Counted from the first letter of the stretch, positions 33,979 through 45,012 are shown. The stretch: DNA of 64,000 nucleotides from Jatrophihabitans sp. GAS493 (GCF_900230215.1 NZ_LT907982.1:496001-560000); one strand, 5' to 3'. Notes: generated by a model from the letters alone, not told the origin. Numbers and translations are program-made.

Positions 33979-35747
33979 TTCTGCAGCCACATCTCCAGTA
34001 ACGCCAGCTGCCACAGCGCGTTCGAGCCGAGCGTCGTGCGGGTCCGGTTAGGGTCGGCCAGCATCCGTTCGACCGGCTCCCGCTGGAAGAGCCCGCGGGC
34101 CTGCGCCGCCGGATCGGTGAGCGCCTCACGCACTCGATCCAGGTAGGGACCCTCCAACTGACGGATCGCCGGCACCGGGAAACTCCCCTTCGTCCGGTCG
34201 ATCACCTCATCGGGCACCACGCCTCGGCTGGCCTGCTTCAGCACGCCCTTGCCACCGAGTTCCAGCTTCAATTCCGGGGGGATTCGCCCGGCCAGCTCGA
34301 CGAATTCATGGTCCAGGAACGGCACCCGAGCCTCCAGGCCCCAGGACATCGTCATGTTGTCGACGCGCTTCACCGGATCGTCGACCAGCATGATCGTTGT
34401 GTCGTTGCGCAGCGCCGCGTCGACGGTCGTCTCGGCTCCGGGCCGGGCGAATTGAGCGGTGATGTACTCCGTCGGGGCATCGGTGTCGATCATCCACTCC
34501 GGCGAGAGCAGCTGCCCGAGCGCGGCGAAGCGGCGGTCGAAGAAGACGTTCGCGTAGGCCTCTACGGCCTCGCCCCGCGGGACTCCGAGTAGCGGTGGGT
34601 ACCAGTCGTAGCCGCCGAGCACCTCATCGGCACCCTGCCCGGACTGCACCACCTTCACCTCCTGGGCCACATCCTGGCTGAGCAGGTAGAAGGCGACGCA
34701 GTCGTGGCTGACCATCGGTTCGCTCATGGCGGCGATGGCCGAGTCGATGCCCGGCAGTAGCCGCGAGGAGTCGATCGGGATGCGGTGATGCTTCGTCCCG
34801 AAGTGCCGGGCCACCAGGTCGGAGTACTCGAACTCGTCGCCGGTCTCGCCGCCGGCCGCGTCGAAGCCGATGCTGAAGGTCATCAGGTCGGTCTGCCCGG
34901 CCTCGGCCAGCAGCGCCACCACCAGGCTCGAGTCGATTCCGCCCGACAGCAGCACCCCGACCGGCACGTCAGCCACCATGCGCCGCTCGACTGCGGTACG
35001 CAGGCTCCCCAGCAGGGCCTCCTGCCAATCCCGCGAGGTGGCCCCGGCCATCGAATCGTCCCGGGCGAAGGTGGCGTCCCAGTAGACCCAGTCACTGAAC
35101 GAGCCGTCCGGCGCGACCGTGCGCACCGTCGCCGGCGGGAGTTTCCGCACCCCGTTGAGGATCGTGTGCGGCGCCGGCACCACCGAGTGGAAGCTCATGT
35201 AGTACGCCAGTGCGGTCCGGTCGATTGACGTGTCGGTGCCACCGGCGGCCAGCAGCGCGGGCAGCGTCGAGGCGAACCGCAGCCGCGACGGAGTCTGGTC
35301 CAGGTAGAGCGGCTTGATGCCGAGCCGGTCACGGGCCATCACCACGACGCCGGTGCGCCGCTCCAGGATGACGAAGGCGAACATCCCCAGGAACCGCTCG
35401 ACGCAGGACGGACCCCAGTGGTCGTAGGCCTTGGTGATCACTTCGGTGTCGGAGGTGGAGAAGAAACGGTAGCCGGCCGCCTCCAGCTCACCGCGCAGTT
35501 GCTTGTAGTTGTAGATGCAGCCGTTGAAGACGACGGTCAGCCCGAGGTCGGAGTCGACCAGGGGCTGGGCGCCGGCGTCGGAGAGGTCGATGATCGACAA
35601 CCGCCGGTGGCCGAAGGCGACCCGGCCGTTGGCCCAGATGCCGTTGCCGTCCGGGCCCCGGGGCGCCATCTTCACGCAGATCCGCTCGACGGCGGCGGCG
35701 TCCGCGCTCTGCCCGTCGAAACGGATCTCGCCCGCTAGTCCGCACAT
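33963..35747 (-). CDS. N-acetylglutaminylglutamine-type amidotransferase (asparagine synthase family)
   Basis: 594 residues. Cys2 (MCGLAGEIRFDG) is the glutaminase nucleophile; RGPDGNG and VFNGCIYNYKQLRGELE complete the N-terminal domain. The synthetase half has the PP-loop LLSGGIDSSLVVAL and VQSGQGADEVLGGYDWYP. Segments such as NGCIYNY and MSFHSVVPAPHTILNGV match, from memory, the amidotransferase (AsnO) of N-acetylglutaminylglutamine amide (NAGGN) biosynthesis rather than AsnB. It would amidate the C-terminus of a glutamine-containing peptide. GGAG is five bases upstream of the ATG. Neighbouring genes are not the usual NAGGN partners. Confidence 0.85.
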   Translation of the reverse strand: MCGLAGEIRFDGQSADAAAVERICVKMAPRGPDGNGIWANGRVAFGHRRLSIIDLSDAGAQPLVDSDLGLTVVFNGCIYNYKQLRGELEAAGYRFFSTSDTEVITKAYDHWGPSCVERFLGMFAFVILERRTGVVVMARDRLGIKPLYLDQTPSRLRFASTLPALLAAGGTDTSIDRTALAYYMSFHSVVPAPHTILNGVRKLPPATVRTVAPDGSFSDWVYWDATFARDDSMAGATSRDWQEALLGSLRTAVERRMVADVPVGVLLSGGIDSSLVVALLAEAGQTDLMTFSIGFDAAGGETGDEFEYSDLVARHFGTKHHRIPIDSSRLLPGIDSAIAAMSEPMVSHDCVAFYLLSQDVAQEVKVVQSGQGADEVLGGYDWYPPLLGVPRGEAVEAYANVFFDRRFAALGQLLSPEWMIDTDAPTEYITAQFARPGAETTVDAALRNDTTIMLVDDPVKRVDNMTMSWGLEARVPFLDHEFVELAGRIPPELKLELGGKGVLKQASRGVVPDEVIDRTKGSFPVPAIRQLEGPYLDRVREALTDPAAQARGLFQREPVERMLADPNRTRTTLGSNALWQLALLEMWLQKMDIN

Positions 35748-35789
35748 GTCTGCTCCGCCTTGTTCGTTGCCCAGTCTGCAGTTACCCGT

Positions 35790-38327
35790 TCACCGATGAT
35801 CGTCTTCTCCAATGATCCATGTGTCCTTCGCGCCACCACCGCGCGATGAGTTCACGACCATGCTGCCCGCCGGGGCCACCCGGGTTAACGCGAGATCGGC
35901 CACATGCGCATCCTCCGGTTCGGTTCCGGTCAGGTAGACGAAGGCCCGCAGGTCGACGTGGCGGGGCTCCAGGTTGGCACCGTTGAAGGTCGGGTGTGAT
36001 GAGAGGGCCACCACCTCCTGCGCCACCCAGCGCGGCGGGTCGGCCGCCACCTCGGCCCGGCGGGCGGAGACGGCCGCCGCTGAGGCCAGCGGTCCGACCA
36101 TCACGCCGCCGCCGCCGTAACCGTCAACCGGCTTGGTGACCAGCTCGCCGACCCGCTCCAGCACCGACCGGCACTCCTCCGGATCGCTGCAGCGGTAGGT
36201 CGGTACCGAGTCGAGGAGGGGCTTCTCGCCCAGGTAGTAGGCGATCAGATCGCTGACGTAGCAGTACATCGCCTTGTCGTCGGCGACGCCGTTCCCGGGC
36301 GCATTGGCCAGCCGTACCGTGTCGGCCACCGCGGCCTCCAGCAGGTCGCTGCCGATGGCCCGGCCGTCCGAGTCGACGAGGTCGAGCAGTTCGACGTCCA
36401 GCCGCAGGTAGAGCACCGCGATCTCGGCTCCGGTCGGGACGTAGACGACCCGCCCGTCGACGACCTCCAGCTGCTCCGGGGTGGCCAGCAGTAGTTCGGC
36501 CCGCTCGGCCAGCAGCCGATGTTCGAAGAAAGCCGAGTTCCCGGCACCGTCGGAGAGCAGGGCCAGCGTCCCGGTGGCACCGGGGGCGGCACAGGCCTGC
36601 AGGCAACTGCGGAGCAGAGCGGGCAGGCTGGCCGGTGCGAGCAGGTGCTCCGGACGGGGTAGCCCCGGCACGACGACGTCCATCAGCTCACGGATCGCCA
36701 ACGCAAAGCCGGCCCCGGACGGGACCCGTACGTTGTCCTCCAGCACCCGCCAGGCCCCGAGCTCGTTGCGCACCAGATCGAAACCCTGCACCGGTGCCCG
36801 GAGCACCCCTCGGGGCAGCCGCCGGGCCTCCTCGCGCCAGCCGATCGCGCCGCGCACCACGTCGCTGGGCAGCACCGCCTCGTCCAGCACCTTCTCATCG
36901 CTGTAGATGTCCTGCAGGAACGCCTCGATGGCCCGGGCCCGCTGAGCCAGGCCGGCCCGCAGCGCCGTCCATTCGTGAGCCGGGATCACCCGGGGCAGCA
37001 GGTCGACCGGGAAGGGACGATGGCCGCCGTCGACGCCGAAGGTCATCCCCTGCGCGACTGACCACTCGTCCCGCTGGGCCGCCTGCTCGGCCGCCTCGGA
37101 GAGCGTCGTCTGCTCCAGCTCCTTCAGCACCTCGCGGTAGGGCGGGCGCGGCTCGCCCGAGGCCATGAAGACCTCGTCACCGGCGCGGGCCGGGTAGCGC
37201 CGGATCCCCTTGCGGGCCCGGGCCGAGTCCTCGATGGTGCCGTGCGTCTCGCCGACCACCTGGTCGACCACGTCCGACATCCGGCCGTGCTCGGCAAAGG
37301 CCGCGCGCTGCCGGTCGGCGGAGTTACCGCGAATCAGCGTCGCCTCGGCGAGCTCCACGACGGTGCTCCAATCCCCGAGCTCCTCGAGGTGTGGGCGGAG
37401 CCGGTTCACCAGCGCCCGCACCACCTGCGCCGCCGGGACCGGCTGCGGACGTGGGCTGTTGTCGAGCAGATCGCCAGCCAGCCCGCTGCGGGCGGCGCGC
37501 CACATCGCGGCCCGGTGCAGCGGTGCCGGAAGCGGGACGATCGGCTCGCCGGCGATCGCCGCCGCTTGGGCCTCGGCGACCAGACCGCGGAAGAGCCCGG
37601 CGATGAGCACTGCGTCGTCGACGATCGGGCAGCCGTCGCAGACCCGCAGCTCGATCGTCGGCACGTGCGAGGACGGCCGGACGTCGAAGTAGGCCATCTT
37701 GGCGTCGGCGATGACGCCGGAGCTGATCAGGTCGGAGACCAGATCGTCGTACTGGCTGGCCGAGGTGAGCTCACCGAAGGTCCCGGCGGTGGGCCAGCGC
37801 TGCCAGATGATGGTGCGGATGCTCGCGTAGCCGGTGTCGGTACCGTGCCAGAACGGCGAGCTGGCCGAGAGCGAGAGCAGGGTGGGGAGGTCGCGGCTGA
37901 CGCGCTGGGCCACGCTCACGGCGACGTCCCGGTCGGCCAGCCCGACGTGCACCTGGGTGCCGCAGATGAGCTGCTCGTCGACCAGTAGCCGGTACTCCTC
38001 CTGCATCCGTCCGAAACGCCCGGTGGCGGTGAGCTCGAAGTCGTCGGCCGAGGAGAGCGGCGCTGTGCCGACCGCGGCGACCCCTAGACCCTCCGACCCG
38101 ACGACGCTGATCAGCTCCCGGCGCAACCGCACGATCTCGGAGTGCAGCTCGTCCAGGGTGGTGCAGACCTCGGTGTTCGTCTCGATGGTGCTGCGCTGCA
38201 GTTCAGCCGAGAAGCTCTCCGCGGGCAGGCGCGCCAGCAGTTGCGGCGCGCGGGGCACGAGGAGTGAGGTTTCCAGGTCGACGACGTGAAGCTCTTCCTC
38301 GACACCCAGGGTCAGAGATGAAGTCAC
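35790..38327 (-). CDS. Carboxylate-amine ligase (GCS2) fused to circularly permuted ATP-grasp
   Basis: GTG 38327 begins TSSLTLGVEEELHVVDLETS, the usual start of GCS2/YbdK-type glutamate-cysteine-ligase-like domains, giving 845 residues; an upstream GTG at 38390 adds an atypical tail. Domain 1 (about 1-375): LGVEEELHVVD, GTQVHVGLADRDVA, PTIELRVCDGCPIVDDAV. Domain 2 (about 390-845): a type 2 circularly permuted ATP-grasp, with VDLLPRVIPAHEW, FDLVRNELGAWRVLEDNVRV, and DGYGGGGVMVGPLAS. Both halves form amide bonds using ATP. First gene of the operon; 42 nt before the amidotransferase. A peptide-like product amidated by the next enzyme is a reasonable inference. Confidence 0.9.
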   Translation of the reverse strand: MTSSLTLGVEEELHVVDLETSLLVPRAPQLLARLPAESFSAELQRSTIETNTEVCTTLDELHSEIVRLRRELISVVGSEGLGVAAVGTAPLSSADDFELTATGRFGRMQEEYRLLVDEQLICGTQVHVGLADRDVAVSVAQRVSRDLPTLLSLSASSPFWHGTDTGYASIRTIIWQRWPTAGTFGELTSASQYDDLVSDLISSGVIADAKMAYFDVRPSSHVPTIELRVCDGCPIVDDAVLIAGLFRGLVAEAQAAAIAGEPIVPLPAPLHRAAMWRAARSGLAGDLLDNSPRPQPVPAAQVVRALVNRLRPHLEELGDWSTVVELAEATLIRGNSADRQRAAFAEHGRMSDVVDQVVGETHGTIEDSARARKGIRRYPARAGDEVFMASGEPRPPYREVLKELEQTTLSEAAEQAAQRDEWSVAQGMTFGVDGGHRPFPVDLLPRVIPAHEWTALRAGLAQRARAIEAFLQDIYSDEKVLDEAVLPSDVVRGAIGWREEARRLPRGVLRAPVQGFDLVRNELGAWRVLEDNVRVPSGAGFALAIRELMDVVVPGLPRPEHLLAPASLPALLRSCLQACAAPGATGTLALLSDGAGNSAFFEHRLLAERAELLLATPEQLEVVDGRVVYVPTGAEIAVLYLRLDVELLDLVDSDGRAIGSDLLEAAVADTVRLANAPGNGVADDKAMYCYVSDLIAYYLGEKPLLDSVPTYRCSDPEECRSVLERVGELVTKPVDGYGGGGVMVGPLASAAAVSARRAEVAADPPRWVAQEVVALSSHPTFNGANLEPRHVDLRAFVYLTGTEPEDAHVADLALTRVAPAGSMVVNSSRGGGAKDTWIIGEDDHR

Positions 38328-38501
38328 ACCTTCAGTATGTCGAGGTTTGTTGCACCCAGGTGTCTGCGGCGGGTAAACCCGAGGCTGCACCGGCCGTACT
38401 TAGATAGGTAACCTGTCAATCACTGTGACTTGCGACCTAATTCATCAAGACTTCGGGTCAGGTTTCTGTTAAACATTGACACCGACGTTGGAGGTCGTGG
38501 C

Positions 38502-39977
38502 GTGACGCGCTTGAGCAGTGCACAGCTGGATCGCGCCGTCGGCGTGCTGCTGGGCAGCGCTGCCGGCGACGCCCTCGGCGCACCCTATGAGTTCCATCCG
38601 CCCCGCGCGGCGGCCGAGTCGATCGCCATGATCGGCGGTGGCACCTTCGGCTGGGAGCGCGGCGAGTGGACCGACGACACCTCGATGGGACTGGTGCTGG
38701 CCCAGGTCGCCGCCTCCGGGGCCGATCTGGCCGGCGACGACGCCCAGGACCGGATCGCCAACGCCTGGTACCGGTGGGCTCAGAAGGCGCCGGACGTGGG
38801 CGCGCAGACCCGCAGCGTGCTCAACTCGGCCTATCACGCAGCCCGCGAGGCGCTCACTCCACTGCGGGCCTCGCACCTGCGGATTGCCGCCGACGAGCAC
38901 CACAAGCAGTCCGGGCGCTCCGGCGGAAATGGCTCGCTGATGCGCACCGCCGTCGTTGCACTGGCCTACCTGCACGACGAGGACAAGCTCTTCGAGGTGG
39001 CCCAGTCACTGAGCCACCTGACCCATCACGACGACGAGGCGGCGGAGGCTTGCGCGCTCTGGTGCCTGGCCGTCCGTCACGCCGTGCTCTGCGGCTCGCT
39101 GAACATCCGCCGTGGCCTCTCCCGCCTCTCCACCACCCGCCGCGAGGTCTGGCTGGCCCGGATCGAGGCCGCCGAGATCACCCTTCCGGCCGACTTCGAA
39201 GAGAACGGCTGGGTCGTCGAGGCCTTCCAGGCCGCCTGGTCGGCGATCTCGCACACTGGTGTCCCGATGGAGAACCCGTCCGAGCGCACCTTCCGCGTTC
39301 AGCACCTGGCCCGGGCGATCGAGCTCGCGGCGCGTAGCGGCAATGACACCGACACGATTGCCGCGATCGCCGGTGGCCTGGTCGGAGCGGCCTATGGCGG
39401 CTCGGCCGTCCCCGCCGAGTGGCGGCGGCTGCTGCACGGCTGGCCGGGGCTACGCGAGCGGGACCTGACCCGGCTGGCCGTCCTCATCACCCGCGACGGC
39501 GACGACTCGCCGGAGCACTGGCCGAACCGGCCGCACCTGCAGTACCCGGGGCCGGCGGCGGCCGAGGCGATCAGCGCCCACCCCTACGACGACGATCTGC
39601 TCATCGGCGGCTTCGACGCGCTGCACCATCTCCCCTTCGGCGTGGAGGCGATCGTCTCGCTCTGCCGGGTCGGTCGCGAGGACATCCCCGAGCTGATCGC
39701 ACCCGAGGACCACGTCGAGATGTGGATCGTGGAGAGCGACGCCCGGGTAGAGAACCCGAACCTGGCCTTCGTCCTCGACGACGCGGCCCGGGTGATCACC
39801 CAACTTCGCAGCGAGGGCAAGCGCGTCTACCTGCACGGAATCGGCGCGGGCGGGGTTGCCTGCGAGGTCGCGGCCCGCTACGGCGCCGACCGGCGGGACG
39901 TGACCCCGGCCGAGGCGCTGACGGCCGTGCTGGAGTCGGTCAGCCACTCAGCCGCTGGGTCAATCGCGCTGCGGTGA
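38502..39977 (+). CDS. ADP-ribosylglycohydrolase fused to an inactive phosphatase-like domain
   Basis: GTG 38502 with GGAGG seven bases upstream gives 491 residues. The first about 330 residues are a dinuclear-Mg ADP-ribosylglycohydrolase: GSAAGDALGAPYEF, GEWTDDTSMGLVLA, SGGNGSLMRTAVVAL and SGNDTDTIAAIAGGLVGAAYG. The last about 150 residues look like the dual-specificity-phosphatase domain often fused here, but the HCxxxxxR loop reads YLHGIGAGGVACEV: Cys and Arg are both missing. So de-ADP-ribosylation should work and phosphatase activity should not. Divergent from the ligase operon; its last 38 nt overlap the convergent IclR gene. Confidence 0.88.
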   Translation: MTRLSSAQLDRAVGVLLGSAAGDALGAPYEFHPPRAAAESIAMIGGGTFGWERGEWTDDTSMGLVLAQVAASGADLAGDDAQDRIANAWYRWAQKAPDVGAQTRSVLNSAYHAAREALTPLRASHLRIAADEHHKQSGRSGGNGSLMRTAVVALAYLHDEDKLFEVAQSLSHLTHHDDEAAEACALWCLAVRHAVLCGSLNIRRGLSRLSTTRREVWLARIEAAEITLPADFEENGWVVEAFQAAWSAISHTGVPMENPSERTFRVQHLARAIELAARSGNDTDTIAAIAGGLVGAAYGGSAVPAEWRRLLHGWPGLRERDLTRLAVLITRDGDDSPEHWPNRPHLQYPGPAAAEAISAHPYDDDLLIGGFDALHHLPFGVEAIVSLCRVGREDIPELIAPEDHVEMWIVESDARVENPNLAFVLDDAARVITQLRSEGKRVYLHGIGAGGVACEVAARYGADRRDVTPAEALTAVLESVSHSAAGSIALR

Positions 39978-40707
39978 GCTGAGTCTGACGGATCAGCGCC
40001 GCCCGTCGCTGCTGGTTCACCTCCACCTGGGGATAGGTCACCGCGACCGCGGCCAGCGGATGACGATTGTGGTCCAGCACCGCTGCGGCCACGGAGGCGA
40101 AACCCTCGGTTATCTCCCCTGATTCGCTGGCGACTCCGTCTCGGCGCACGCCGACCAGCAGCTGTTTGAGGGCCGAGATGGTCTGCGGCTGGGTAGCCGC
40201 CGGCGTCTCCCGCCAGCTCACGAAGGCGGCCGCGTCCGGGAAGAGCGCCCGCACCTGGGTGGCCGGCAGCGCGGCCAGCACCGCGCGCCCGCTGGCGGTC
40301 AGGTGAGCCGGCAGGCGCACCCCGACGTCGGTGATGAGGGGTGCTCGCCCGGGTGCCCGCTCCTCCAGTACGTAGACGACATCGCGTCCGTGCAGCACGG
40401 CCAGATGGGCGCTGTGACCGGTGCGGTCGACGAGTCGAGCCAGCGGCACCCGGGCCAACCGCTGCAGCGGGGCCTGCCGGCTGTAGCCACTGGCCAGTTC
40501 GTAGGCGCGAACCCCGAGGGCGTAGCGCCGCTCCTCGCTCAGGTGCAGCACGAAGCCGGATTCGCAGAGGGTGTTCAGCAGGTGGTAGGTACTCGATCGC
40601 GGCAGTTTCAGCTCCCGGGCGAGCACCGCGGCCGGCACCGGGCCGGCCTGCTCGGAGAGCAGTTGCAGTATCTGCAGCACATGCGTCGCCGCCGGAACCT
40701 GCTTCAC
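39940..40707 (-). CDS. IclR-family transcriptional regulator
   Basis: 255 residues. N-terminal winged helix [18 protein letters not shown] followed by [20 protein letters not shown], then the effector domain with [21 protein letters not shown] and [19 protein letters not shown]. Divergent from hutU, it is the likely regulator of the hut operon, with a dyad GTGTCT-N8-AGACAC in the shared promoter region. Its C-terminal codons overlap the ADP-ribosylglycohydrolase gene by 38 nt. Confidence 0.92.
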   Translation of the reverse strand: MKQVPAATHVLQILQLLSEQAGPVPAAVLARELKLPRSSTYHLLNTLCESGFVLHLSEERRYALGVRAYELASGYSRQAPLQRLARVPLARLVDRTGHSAHLAVLHGRDVVYVLEERAPGRAPLITDVGVRLPAHLTASGRAVLAALPATQVRALFPDAAAFVSWRETPAATQPQTISALKQLLVGVRRDGVASESGEITEGFASVAAAVLDHNRHPLAAVAVTYPQVEVNQQRRAALIRQTQLTAARLTQRLSG

Positions 40708-40712
40708 CGCTC

Positions 40713-40738
40713 GGAGCCTAGTCGTTGGAGCCTAGTCG
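40713..40738. repeat. 12-bp direct repeat before the IclR gene
   Basis: GGAGCCTAGTCG at 40713-40724 and 40727-40738, just upstream of the iclR start on the minus strand. It could be part of a regulatory site or a slippage product. Confidence 0.6.
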
Positions 40739-40742
40739 CGCA

Positions 40743-40762
40743 GTGTCTCGGATACCAGACAC
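40743..40762. promoter_or_regulatory. Dyad in the iclR-hutU spacer, candidate operator
   Basis: GTGTCT-CGGATACC-AGACAC: perfect 6-bp arms with an 8-nt spacer, in the 129-bp region between the divergent iclR and hutU genes. Size and place fit an IclR-family operator. Confidence 0.5.
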
Positions 40763-40836
40763 CGGGCGCGCCGCGGCCCTGGCGTTTCCGGCCGGGAGCG
40801 AGTGTGATGGATAGACCGGACCGAAGGAGAAGCAGC

Positions 40837-42492
<1,656 letters not shown>

Positions 42493-42497
42493 CGCGC

Positions 42498-43694
42498 TTG
42501 CCCGTCTTCGACAATCTCTGGAGTGAACTCGCACCGATCGGCCGTCACGCCGCCACCGGGGGGTACCGGCGCTTCGCCTGGACGAGCGAAGATGCCGTAT
42601 TACGCGAGTGGTTCGCCTCGCACGCGGCGGCCCGCGGCTTGGACCTGACCCTGGATCGGGCCGGGAACCAGTGGGCCTGGTGGGGCGATCCGGATGCCGC
42701 GGTGGCCGCCGGTGATCCCGGCGTGGTGATCGGATCGCACCTGGACTCGGTCCCCGACGGTGGTGCCTTCGACGGACCCCTGGGCGTGGTCTCCGCCTTC
42801 GCCGCCGTCGACGCGCTGCGCGCGGATGGCTTCACCCCCGCCCGCCCGGTCGGGGTGGTGAACTTCGGCGACGAGGAGGGGGCGCGCTTCGGGGTGGCCT
42901 GCGCCGGTTCCCGGATCATCTGTGGCGCATTGGCCGGCGAGCGGGCCCGCGGCCTGCGTGACGGCGCGGGCGTCACGATGGCCGAGGCCATGCAGCATTC
43001 CGGTTTCGCACCGTCATCGATCGGCCCGGACGCGGAGACCCTCGCTCGGATAGGGACATTCGTCGAACTGCACGTCGAGCAGGGACGCGCCCTGGTCGAC
43101 CTCGACGCACCGGTCGGGCTGGCCTCCTCCATCTGGCCGCATGGGCGGTGGCGGCTGGACTTGCTGGGTGAGGCGAACCATGCCGGCACCACCCGCCTCG
43201 TCGATCGCCGGGACCCGATGCTGAACCTGGCCGCGGTGATCCAAGCGGCCCGCAGTGCCGCGGAGCGCTACGGGGCGGTCGCGACCGTCGGCAAGGTTCG
43301 GGTCGAGCCGAACGGGGTGAACGCCATCGCCTCTGCGGTGACGGCCTGGCTGGATGCCCGCGGCCCGCACGAAGACGACGTCCGGCGCATCGCCGAAGTG
43401 GTGGCGGCGGCCGGCGGGGTGGCGGCGATCGAGGAGTCTTTTACCGGCGATACGGGCTTCGACGCCCCGCTGCGTGACCGGTTGAGCGGCGCGCTGGGCT
43501 CGCAACTGCCGGTGCTGGCGACCGGGGCCGGTCACGACGCCGGCATCCTGGCTAGCGCCGGGATCCCCACCGCGATGCTCTTCGTCCGCAACCCGACCGG
43601 GGTCTCGCACTCACCGGCCGAGTACGCCGAACTCGACGACTGCCACGCCGGGGTCGCGGCGCTGACGGGCGCGGTCCGGGAGCTGGCCTCATGA
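42498..43694 (+). CDS. M20-family amidohydrolase (allantoate amidohydrolase/carbamoylase-like)
   Basis: 398 residues from a TTG start; GGAG lies about 11 bases upstream in the end of hutU. M20 metallo-hydrolase motifs: GSHLDSVPDGGAFDGPLGV, FGDEEGARFGVACAGSR, ELHVEQGRAL and GAGHDAGILA. Similar genes sit between hutU and hutF in Streptomyces and are annotated allantoate amidohydrolase. In the HutF route the product N-formylglutamate must be deformylated, so this enzyme may serve as that deformylase (inference). Overlaps hutF by 4 nt. Confidence 0.88.
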   Translation: MPVFDNLWSELAPIGRHAATGGYRRFAWTSEDAVLREWFASHAAARGLDLTLDRAGNQWAWWGDPDAAVAAGDPGVVIGSHLDSVPDGGAFDGPLGVVSAFAAVDALRADGFTPARPVGVVNFGDEEGARFGVACAGSRIICGALAGERARGLRDGAGVTMAEAMQHSGFAPSSIGPDAETLARIGTFVELHVEQGRALVDLDAPVGLASSIWPHGRWRLDLLGEANHAGTTRLVDRRDPMLNLAAVIQAARSAAERYGAVATVGKVRVEPNGVNAIASAVTAWLDARGPHEDDVRRIAEVVAAAGGVAAIEESFTGDTGFDAPLRDRLSGALGSQLPVLATGAGHDAGILASAGIPTAMLFVRNPTGVSHSPAEYAELDDCHAGVAALTGAVRELAS

Positions 43695-45001
43695 CGAACT
43701 GGTGGTGCGAATACGCCTATCTACCAACGGGTCTGGCCCGCGACGTCCGCCTCGAGGTCCGCGACGGTCGGTATGCGGCGATCACCCCGAACTCCTCACC
43801 CGACGCCGCCTCCATCTTCGCCGGACTGGCACTGCCCGGCTTCGCCAACGCCCACAGCCATGCCTTCCACCGCGCGCTACGCGGACGCACGCACGACGGT
43901 GGCGGCACGTTCTGGACCTGGCGGGAACGGATGTACCAGGTGGCCCAGCGTCTGAACCCGGACACATACCTGGCGCTGGCCCGGGCCACCTACGCCGAGA
44001 TGGCGCTGGCCGGCATCACCGGTGTCGGCGAGTTTCACTACCTGCATCACGGCCCGGGTGGCTCCCGCTACGACGACCCCAACGCGATGGGTCACGCGCT
44101 CATCCAGGCCGCCCGCGACGCCGGCATTCGCCTGACGCTGTTGGACACCTGCTACCTCGCCGGCGGCCTCGACGGCGGCGGCCACACTGGGTTGAACGAG
44201 GTGCAGCAGCGCTTCTCCGACGGGACGGTGGAGAGGTGGGAGGCCCGAGTCAGCCAGCTGGAGGCGACCGAGCAGCTCCGAATCGGCGTGGGGATCCACT
44301 CCGTCCGGGCCGTCCCGCAGCAGGACCTGGCGGCCATCGCCCGGGCGGCGGGCGGCCGGCCGTTACATTTTCACCTCTCCGAACAGCCGGCCGAGAATGA
44401 GGCGACCCTGGCGTTCTACGGTCAGACCCCGACCGAGCTCCTGGACGGGGAGTCGGCGCTCGGTCCGAACAGCACCGCCGTGCACGCGACCCACCTCACC
44501 GCAGCGGATATCAAGCGGCTCGGCGCCACGCACACCACCGCCTGCTTCTGCCCCACCACCGAGCGGGACCTGGCCGACGGCATCGGGCCGGCCCGCGCAC
44601 TGGCCGACGCCGGCTCACCGCTGAGCCTGGGCAGCGATCAGCACGCGGTGATCGACCTGTTGGAGGAGGCCCGGACGCTGGAACTCCATGAGCGGCTGGC
44701 CAGCAATGAACGTGGACGCTTCACCCTGCCCCAGCTGCAGGCCGCCCTCACCGCACACGCCGGCATCGGTTTCGACGACGCCGGGGCGCTAGCCGTCGGG
44801 CAGCGGGCCGACCTGGTCACCGTCGATCTCAACTCGACCCGCACCGCCGGCGTCGACCCGGCTCAGCTGATCTTCGCCGCCACCGCGGCCGACATCCGCG
44901 ACGTCTGCGTGGACGGCCGGCGCATCGTCACCGGCGGCCAGCACATCCTCGGCGACGTCGGGGCCCTACTGCGCCGCGCCATCGATCCCCTTTACGAATA
45001 G
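43691..45001 (+). CDS. hutF: Formimidoylglutamate deiminase
   Basis: 436 residues, amidohydrolase superfamily. GLALPGFANAHSHAFHRALRG gives the HxH metal motif; HLSEQPAENEATL has the third His; AVHATHLTAADI and SLGSDQHAVIDLLEEAR (metal-binding Asp) follow. It converts N-formimidoylglutamate to N-formylglutamate plus ammonia, marking the five-step histidine route. ATGA overlap with the M20 gene; hutH starts 11 nt after its stop. Confidence 0.94.
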   Translation: MTNWWCEYAYLPTGLARDVRLEVRDGRYAAITPNSSPDAASIFAGLALPGFANAHSHAFHRALRGRTHDGGGTFWTWRERMYQVAQRLNPDTYLALARATYAEMALAGITGVGEFHYLHHGPGGSRYDDPNAMGHALIQAARDAGIRLTLLDTCYLAGGLDGGGHTGLNEVQQRFSDGTVERWEARVSQLEATEQLRIGVGIHSVRAVPQQDLAAIARAAGGRPLHFHLSEQPAENEATLAFYGQTPTELLDGESALGPNSTAVHATHLTAADIKRLGATHTTACFCPTTERDLADGIGPARALADAGSPLSLGSDQHAVIDLLEEARTLELHERLASNERGRFTLPQLQAALTAHAGIGFDDAGALAVGQRADLVTVDLNSTRTAGVDPAQLIFAATAADIRDVCVDGRRIVTGGQHILGDVGALLRRAIDPLYE

Positions 45002-45012
45002 GACATCCAGCC

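Noticed and set aside
35790-38327. Glutathione or ergothioneine pathway ligase (EgtA)
   Set aside because: The fused ATP-grasp half and the amidotransferase/peptidase neighbours do not fit; no other egt genes are present.
40303-40836. N-terminal extension of urocanate hydratase
   Set aside because: The stretch is antisense to iclR and its promoter, and the normal start at 40837 has an AAGGAG site.
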